A stretch of DNA of 43,517 nt from Rhodobacter sp. (GTDB lineage Bacteria > Pseudomonadota > Alphaproteobacteria > Rhodobacterales > Rhodobacteraceae). The stretch is taken from positions 1-43,517 of the forward strand of contig JASJDP010000042.1 of the NCBI GenBank assembly GCA_030065095.1. The letters run 5' to 3'. Positions 40,399 through 43,517 of the stretch are shown piece by piece. The notes under the pieces were generated by a model. The model made no database searches and was not told where the DNA came from. It saw only the letters and a list, made by a program, of their open reading frames with translations. Positions within the stretch are counted from its first letter, which is position 1, and each line of letters opens with the position of its first letter. The position numbers were made by a program, and so were the translations under genes.

Positions 40399-40646
40399 CG
40401 CTAGACTTATCCACAGAGATGTCTCGATCCGAGGAGGCTCTTCCATGAGCCTGGAGGGTCATGGTTGCGTATCCGGAGCCCTTTGCACGCATGGGGTCCG
40501 CACGCGACTTAAGCTGCGCGGTTTCATCCACTGGCAATCCCGAAAGCCGCGCCGCACGACCGACAAGTCGACCTCTTGACTTTGCCCGACGGCCCCGGGT
40601 CCGGTCGCGCCGGAGTCACGAAAGGGTCGTGCCGCCAGATGGTGCG

Positions 40647-40668
40647 TGGTAGGCCCGGAGGGACTCGC
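40647..40668 (-). other. Possible attachment-site remnant resembling a tRNA 3' end
   Basis: Read on the minus strand, the sequence GCGAGTCCCTCC, GGGCCT, ACCA looks like the last part of a tRNA (T-loop end, T-stem, acceptor strand, CCA). The 5' part of a tRNA is absent: upstream is AT-rich unrelated sequence. This is what the far end of an element integrated in a tRNA 3' end leaves behind. The integrase gene lies 1.3 kb away. The identity of the tRNA is not determined. Confidence 0.35.
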
Positions 40669-40692
40669 ACTGTTTAATGAAATCAACAACTT

Positions 40693-40757
40693 AAGGTGTC
40701 CCGCGGTGCTTTTTGTGGGTATTTGAAATCAATGGGTTACAAGGAAGGTGTCCCGCG
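40693..40757 (+). repeat. Short direct repeats near the element's left end
   Basis: AAGGTGTCCCGCG occurs at 40693-40705 and again at 40745-40757, a 52-base period. A third partial copy, GTGTCCCG, is at 40764-40771. No gene covers them. They could be integrase or excisionase arm-binding sites close to the proposed attachment remnant. Confidence 0.6.
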
Positions 40758-41009
40758 TAAAGTGTGTCCCGAGTACAGTAACTGGCAGGTCAAGGATGTA
40801 GTCGACATACTGCGAGCCGTATCGCGCTGATCGACATCGTTGGAAAGCGCCTCACCTACCAAACGATTGGTGTCTGACGCGGAAAAAGAGGAATGCCCGG
40901 AAAAGCAGTACGAGCGGCTTGCAATAAGGTGGAGAGCACGGTGCGTGATGGCGAACAAAGCCCCACCGAGGCCGAAGGAAAGTCTGAGCGGGCGATTGGA
41001 AAGATCGCC

Positions 41010-41849
41010 TCAAACAAGTCTGGCCAAATGACGCATGAATGCCCGCGCAGCACGATAAACATCTTCCGCTTCGTCCGGTGTGTATTTTTGGATCGGATGC
41101 ATAGACGGATTTCGCCACGCCTCTTTCACGTGCCAAAGGCTTGATCGGACCTCCGACCACGCCCTTTTTTTCTCCTTCTCAGTGATTTTTTTCAAGGCTG
41201 CGTCAATATCCGAAAGCAGCTTTCCCCATTCGCGGCTGACATTCGATATCTCAAAATGATTGGCAATCCTTTGCACTGCGGCTTCCAGCGCCCGCGAAAG
41301 GTGTAAAACGGCTGCGGTTGATCTTCGCACCGCAAGGCACTTGCTGGCTTCTTCAATATCGAATGAGCAACCTGGGAATTTTTCGACTACCGCACTTCCG
41401 AATGGCGCGTCGGAGCACTCCCACAGCTCCTTTGATGCGGCGTCGAGACCCAATAGTAGTCTCGTGCTTGCTTCATAATTGATGTTTTGTAGTCTTTCTA
41501 GACCGCCCGAAATCCGATAAAAAGAGGAATCAGGAATTTTCGGCCCGTCATCGTCGGTGGCTCCGTCCGGGCGGGAGATTCTAGTAAACTCACTCAATAA
41601 CTCGTCGGATACTAGTTTTGCCATCGGCAAATCAAGACCTTGCGCAGCGTCTCGAATTTCGCAAATTTCGCTAATAATCTGTTCGATGTCGCGATAGCAG
41701 ATTACCGGCCTCTTTCCTTGCCCGTCCAAAATTTTAAACATTGCAGCTGTGGTATTCAGAAATCCTATTGCGGTAAATATTCTGCCGGCGTCAGCTTCAA
41801 GCACGTTCCAAAGACTCCATACGCGATGATGATAGGTTATGTATAGCAC
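41010..41849 (-). CDS. HEPN-like cargo protein beside the integrase
   Basis: A 279-aa mostly helical protein. The N-terminal half has LEADAGRIFTAIGFLNTTAA and ICEIRDAAQGLDLPMAKL. The C-terminal half has EEASKCLAVRRSTAAVLHLS and RALEAAVQRIANHFEI, and ends with WRNPSMHPIQKYTPDEAEDV and AARAFMRHLA. RNPSMH fits the RX4H signature of HEPN-fold ribonucleases, placed before the last helix as usual in HEPN proteins. I know similar uncharacterised proteins from accessory DNA but no function. A defence or toxin RNase is possible. The GTG start at 41849 is weak and a later start or lost N-terminus is possible. The gene is visibly AT-richer than the chromosome. It lies between the proposed attachment site and the integrase. 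Confidence 0.68.
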   Translation of the reverse strand: MLYITYHHRVWSLWNVLEADAGRIFTAIGFLNTTAAMFKILDGQGKRPVICYRDIEQIISEICEIRDAAQGLDLPMAKLVSDELLSEFTRISRPDGATDDDGPKIPDSSFYRISGGLERLQNINYEASTRLLLGLDAASKELWECSDAPFGSAVVEKFPGCSFDIEEASKCLAVRRSTAAVLHLSRALEAAVQRIANHFEISNVSREWGKLLSDIDAALKKITEKEKKRAWSEVRSSLWHVKEAWRNPSMHPIQKYTPDEAEDVYRAARAFMRHLARLV

Positions 41850-41964
41850 CCCAATTCGCGCTTGGGTAAGGCGAATATAAAGTCACCGGGAAGCTGGAAA
41901 TCGAAGGAAGCCGTTGACAAGCTTGTCCGGGGCATCAAGTGGAACATCCACAAGAATTACTCTG

Positions 41965-41992
41965 GCGAGTACAAGGTCCTAATTGTACTCGC
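41965..41992. other. Inverted repeat with 8-base spacer next to the integrase (candidate recombination core)
   Basis: GCGAGTACAA (41965-41974) and TTGTACTCGC (41983-41992) are perfect reverse complements separated by 8 bases (GGTCCTAA). The site ends 14 bases before the integrase stop codon. Two ~10-bp inverted arms around a 6-8-base spacer is the architecture of tyrosine-recombinase core sites. It could also be a transcript hairpin, but no T-tract follows on either strand. Confidence 0.5.
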
Positions 41993-42005
41993 AGACTGCC
42001 CGCTC

Positions 42006-43055
42006 TCACCACTCTATACTTTTCATAGCCGCAAACGCCTCGGTCGCTAGACGCGTTCGATCTACACCCCTGGTATAGACTTCGCTTGTCTTCGCCTGGG
42101 TGTGGCCCAGAACGGCCATGATGTGGAACTGAGACAGACCGCGCTCTGCGAGCAATTCGGCAAGCGCTTTTCGGATCCCGTGGGGGCTGCGGCCTTGCAG
42201 TTCCGCCTCGGCGCACCATTTCCGAAACCTGTTCCCGAAGGCTGTAGAGGACGCGAACGGCTTGCCAAGCGCCGTCAAAAGGAACGTTGGGCCGACGACG
42301 GTCTGAGACCGAATAGCCGCTTCGAGGGGCGGCAGGATCGGCACAGAAACCGCCGCCGATCCGCGCTTCGTTGGCTGCCAGTGCAGCATTCCGTCGGCCA
42401 CGTTTGAACGACCCAAAAGAACTGCGTCACCAATCCGGCACCCGGAGAACATGAACAGGGTCAGGGCGAAATGCGCCATCGAGCCAGGCGCGTGGAATTT
42501 CCGGAACTGATCGACATCGGCAGGCGTCCAGGGGGTGGCGCCCGAGCCTCGACTAATTCGCCCGATCCCGGCCGCGGGGTTTTCCTGAACATGGCCGCGA
42601 TCAACGGCCCATTTGAAAAGCGCGCGTATCGACTTGACCATATTGTCGGCGGCTCCAGGCGTGCCGACCATTTCATCCCGGATTTCCAATACCTTATGAC
42701 GCGGCATTGCCATGACTTTTTGCCCGAACCGAGCTATCAGCCGGTCGTAGAAGGCCGCGCGTTGCTTCAGCGTGCTTGCATCCAGCTGGCCCGCCGCGAC
42801 CTGCCTTTCCATATGATCGATGAACCGTTGCGTCAGCCATTCGAAGGAACCGGGAATTACATCCGGGCGTTCGTGGCGGGAGGCTTCCGTCGCCTGGCCG
42901 TTCCGGGCGGCGGTGTAGAGGCGATTGAAGTCGGGATGATCCGGGCCGACCGGCAGCAGAATGCGTTTGTGCTTTTGCCCCTTGACCCGAACACGCCACC
43001 GCGTGCCCCCGGATCGCTGCTTTTCCTTGATCAAGCCGGGAAGGTTTATTCGCAT
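42006..43055 (-). CDS. Tyrosine recombinase/integrase
   Basis: A 349-aa site-specific recombinase. A short N-terminal arm-binding region (INLPGLIKEKQRSGGTRWRV) is followed by a SAM-like core-binding domain (about 65-165, LTQRFIDHMERQVAAGQLDA). The catalytic domain carries Arg in FMFSGCRIGDAVLLGRS, the His-x-x-Arg of SPHGIRKALAELLAERG, His in VLGHTQAKTSEVY, and the nucleophile Tyr in VYTRGVDR. All catalytic residues are present, so it is likely functional. The start may be the ATG at 43055 or a GTG at 43067; the latter overlaps the 58-aa upstream gene. It is the integrase of the element filling the right end of the window. Confidence 0.92.
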   Translation of the reverse strand: MRINLPGLIKEKQRSGGTRWRVRVKGQKHKRILLPVGPDHPDFNRLYTAARNGQATEASRHERPDVIPGSFEWLTQRFIDHMERQVAAGQLDASTLKQRAAFYDRLIARFGQKVMAMPRHKVLEIRDEMVGTPGAADNMVKSIRALFKWAVDRGHVQENPAAGIGRISRGSGATPWTPADVDQFRKFHAPGSMAHFALTLFMFSGCRIGDAVLLGRSNVADGMLHWQPTKRGSAAVSVPILPPLEAAIRSQTVVGPTFLLTALGKPFASSTAFGNRFRKWCAEAELQGRSPHGIRKALAELLAERGLSQFHIMAVLGHTQAKTSEVYTRGVDRTRLATEAFAAMKSIEW

Positions 43056-43060
43056 GTCGC

Positions 43061-43237
43061 TCACCACTCTTCGGGCTTCTTGTCACCCTGCGCGAATTCG
43101 GTGGTCTCTGGCAACAAAATCAGGCGTCCATCGGGGCCGATAGCGATTTCAGCGATTTTCAATCCCTCTTCCCGTGCCGCCTGAATTGCGCCGCGCACGA
43201 TGCGGCATGCCTGGGCCTTGGTGAGAGGTTTGGTCAT
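43061..43237 (-). CDS. 58-aa protein upstream of and overlapping the integrase
   Basis: The product begins MTKPLTKAQACRIVRGAIQA and ends with an acidic EFAQGDKKPEEW. It is a small helix-strand protein with no signal peptide. Its ATG overlaps the preceding truncated frame's stop as ATGA, and its stop overlaps the possible GTG start of the integrase. The three frames were therefore one translationally coupled unit. Small genes in this place next to integrases are often recombination accessories or of unknown role. The KPLTKAQA start and the GPDGRLILLPE strand recur, as I recall, in proteins upstream of roseobacter integrases. I assign no function. Confidence 0.65.
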   Translation of the reverse strand: MTKPLTKAQACRIVRGAIQAAREEGLKIAEIAIGPDGRLILLPETTEFAQGDKKPEEW

Positions 43238-43384
43238 CGCGCTGTCTCGACCCGGGCCGGGGCCACCGCCGAGCGATAGGTTTTCTCGCGCGGGTCGTAG
43301 TACATCGCGCCGGGGTTCGCCTGGTCGTAGGCGGTCAGGTCGTTGCTGGCTTGCGCGGGTGAAATCCGGAATTTGCGGATCAGA
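43234..43384 (-). pseudogene. Helix-turn-helix gene fragment cut by an insertion sequence
   Basis: The last 49 codons survive: LIRKFRISPAQASNDLTAYD, then QANPGAMYYDPREKTYRS and a short Ala/Arg end. This matches the winged-helix part (IS-x-x-QAS-x-DL, YD-x-x-x-K-x-Y) commonly found before WYL domains and in phage regulators. Upstream of 43385 the frame runs into the end of an IS3-family element, so the N-terminus is separated or lost. The remaining part overlaps the next gene's ATG by 4 bases. Confidence 0.65.
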
Positions 43385-43517
43385 TGTGGAGAGCCCCCAT
43401 TGGGTGGTCCGGGTTGATTGTTAGTGCATGGTCGGTCTCGGGTCCAATGGAACGATGCTTTCCAGCGCCGGTGGCCGGTATCCCAGAGCGCTGTGCGGCC
43501 TGACGGTGTTGTAGTGG
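43385..43517 (-). mobile_element. Terminal part of an IS3-family insertion sequence (runs off the window)
   Basis: The element's end starts with TG at about 43385-43386 (TGTGGAGAGCCCCCATTGGG), a form typical of IS3-group terminal inverted repeats. After about 35 non-coding bases the transposase gene's 3' end follows. The insertion interrupts the helix-turn-helix gene of the integrative element. The other end and the target duplication are outside the window. Confidence 0.8.
43421..43517 (-). CDS. IS3-family transposase OrfB, C-terminal end (partial)
   Basis: The visible codons read HYNTVRPHSALGYRPPALES, then IVPLDPRPTMH and stop. HYNTVRPHSALGYRPP is the hallmark C-terminus of IS3-family OrfB integrases (rve domain, after the catalytic Glu). 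The gene continues beyond the right edge of the window. Confidence 0.92.
   Translation of the reverse strand, partial: HYNTVRPHSALGYRPPALESIVPLDPRPTMH

Noticed and set aside
40693-40771. CRISPR array
   Set aside because: There are only two full 13-bp repeats and one partial copy, with no repeat-spacer regularity and no cas genes.
41862-42050. Plus-strand 62-codon frame between the HEPN-like gene and the integrase
   Set aside because: No ribosome site or recognisable product; it contains the inverted repeat and overlaps the integrase end.

Overview
The window looks like a chromosomal segment of a high-GC alphaproteobacterium, most likely Rhodobacterales (Roseobacter/Rhodobacter group). The evidence is the long GC-rich ORFs, the Entner-Doudoroff pair edd-eda, an aa3-type ctaD, divergent carA/yqeY, a full CtrA box, and several small families that I know mainly from this order (a RSP_2648-like PIN protein, a DUF6778-like lipoprotein, a 48-aa basic protein). 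No taxon was computed.

1-5.7 kb: edd-eda on the minus strand behind a perfect LacI-type operator; a 48-aa protein with its own terminator; a lipoprotein; an RlmI-like rRNA methyltransferase whose start codon lies in the loop of a perfect 12-bp hairpin; a PIN-domain protein. 5.7-8.6 kb: a tightly coupled minus-strand one-carbon operon (small Virulence_fact-like protein, MetF-like reductase, HAD phosphatase, methyltetrahydrofolate:corrinoid methyltransferase), perhaps part of a split methionine synthase. 8.8-13.7 kb: Ppx/GppA phosphatase, GNAT, membrane-fused spermidine-synthase-like protein, GntR regulator with its own operator. 13.8-19.2 kb: an MshEN-GT2 glycosyltransferase behind a CtrA box, carA, yqeY, a second glycosyltransferase and a DUF2244 protein. 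19.3-24.5 kb: an exported protein with a triplicated Trp/Cys repeat, ctaD, an exported protein with 11-residue cysteine periodicity, lipB.

24.6-26.4 kb is an insertion graveyard around tRNA-Leu(GAG): an IS5-type transposase tail, a truncated AlpA-like excisionase gene fused onto an amidase that has lost its catalytic N-terminal half, and an IS1182-type transposase tail. 26.5-33.2 kb: PAN-domain secreted protein, B12-dependent radical SAM protein, alpha/beta hydrolase, tRNA-Asn, metallo-hydrolase, and a histidine kinase with no adjacent response regulator. 33.3-33.5 kb holds a composite dispersed repeat that also occurs, in parts, at 1-78 and 20501-20532. 33.6-40.4 kb: a full peptide/oligosaccharide ABC importer with an acetyltransferase gene translationally coupled inside it.

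40.6 kb to the right edge is the left end of an integrative element. It holds a possible tRNA-derived attachment remnant, short direct repeats, a HEPN-like cargo gene with an RX4H motif, a core-site-like inverted repeat, a tyrosine integrase, a 58-aa companion, and a helix-turn-helix gene cut by an IS3-family insertion sequence that runs off the window. The most promising leads are the start-codon hairpin at 3.9 kb, the HEPN-like integrase cargo, the two cysteine-patterned exported proteins, the acetyltransferase inside the importer operon, and the CtrA-linked glycosyltransferase.
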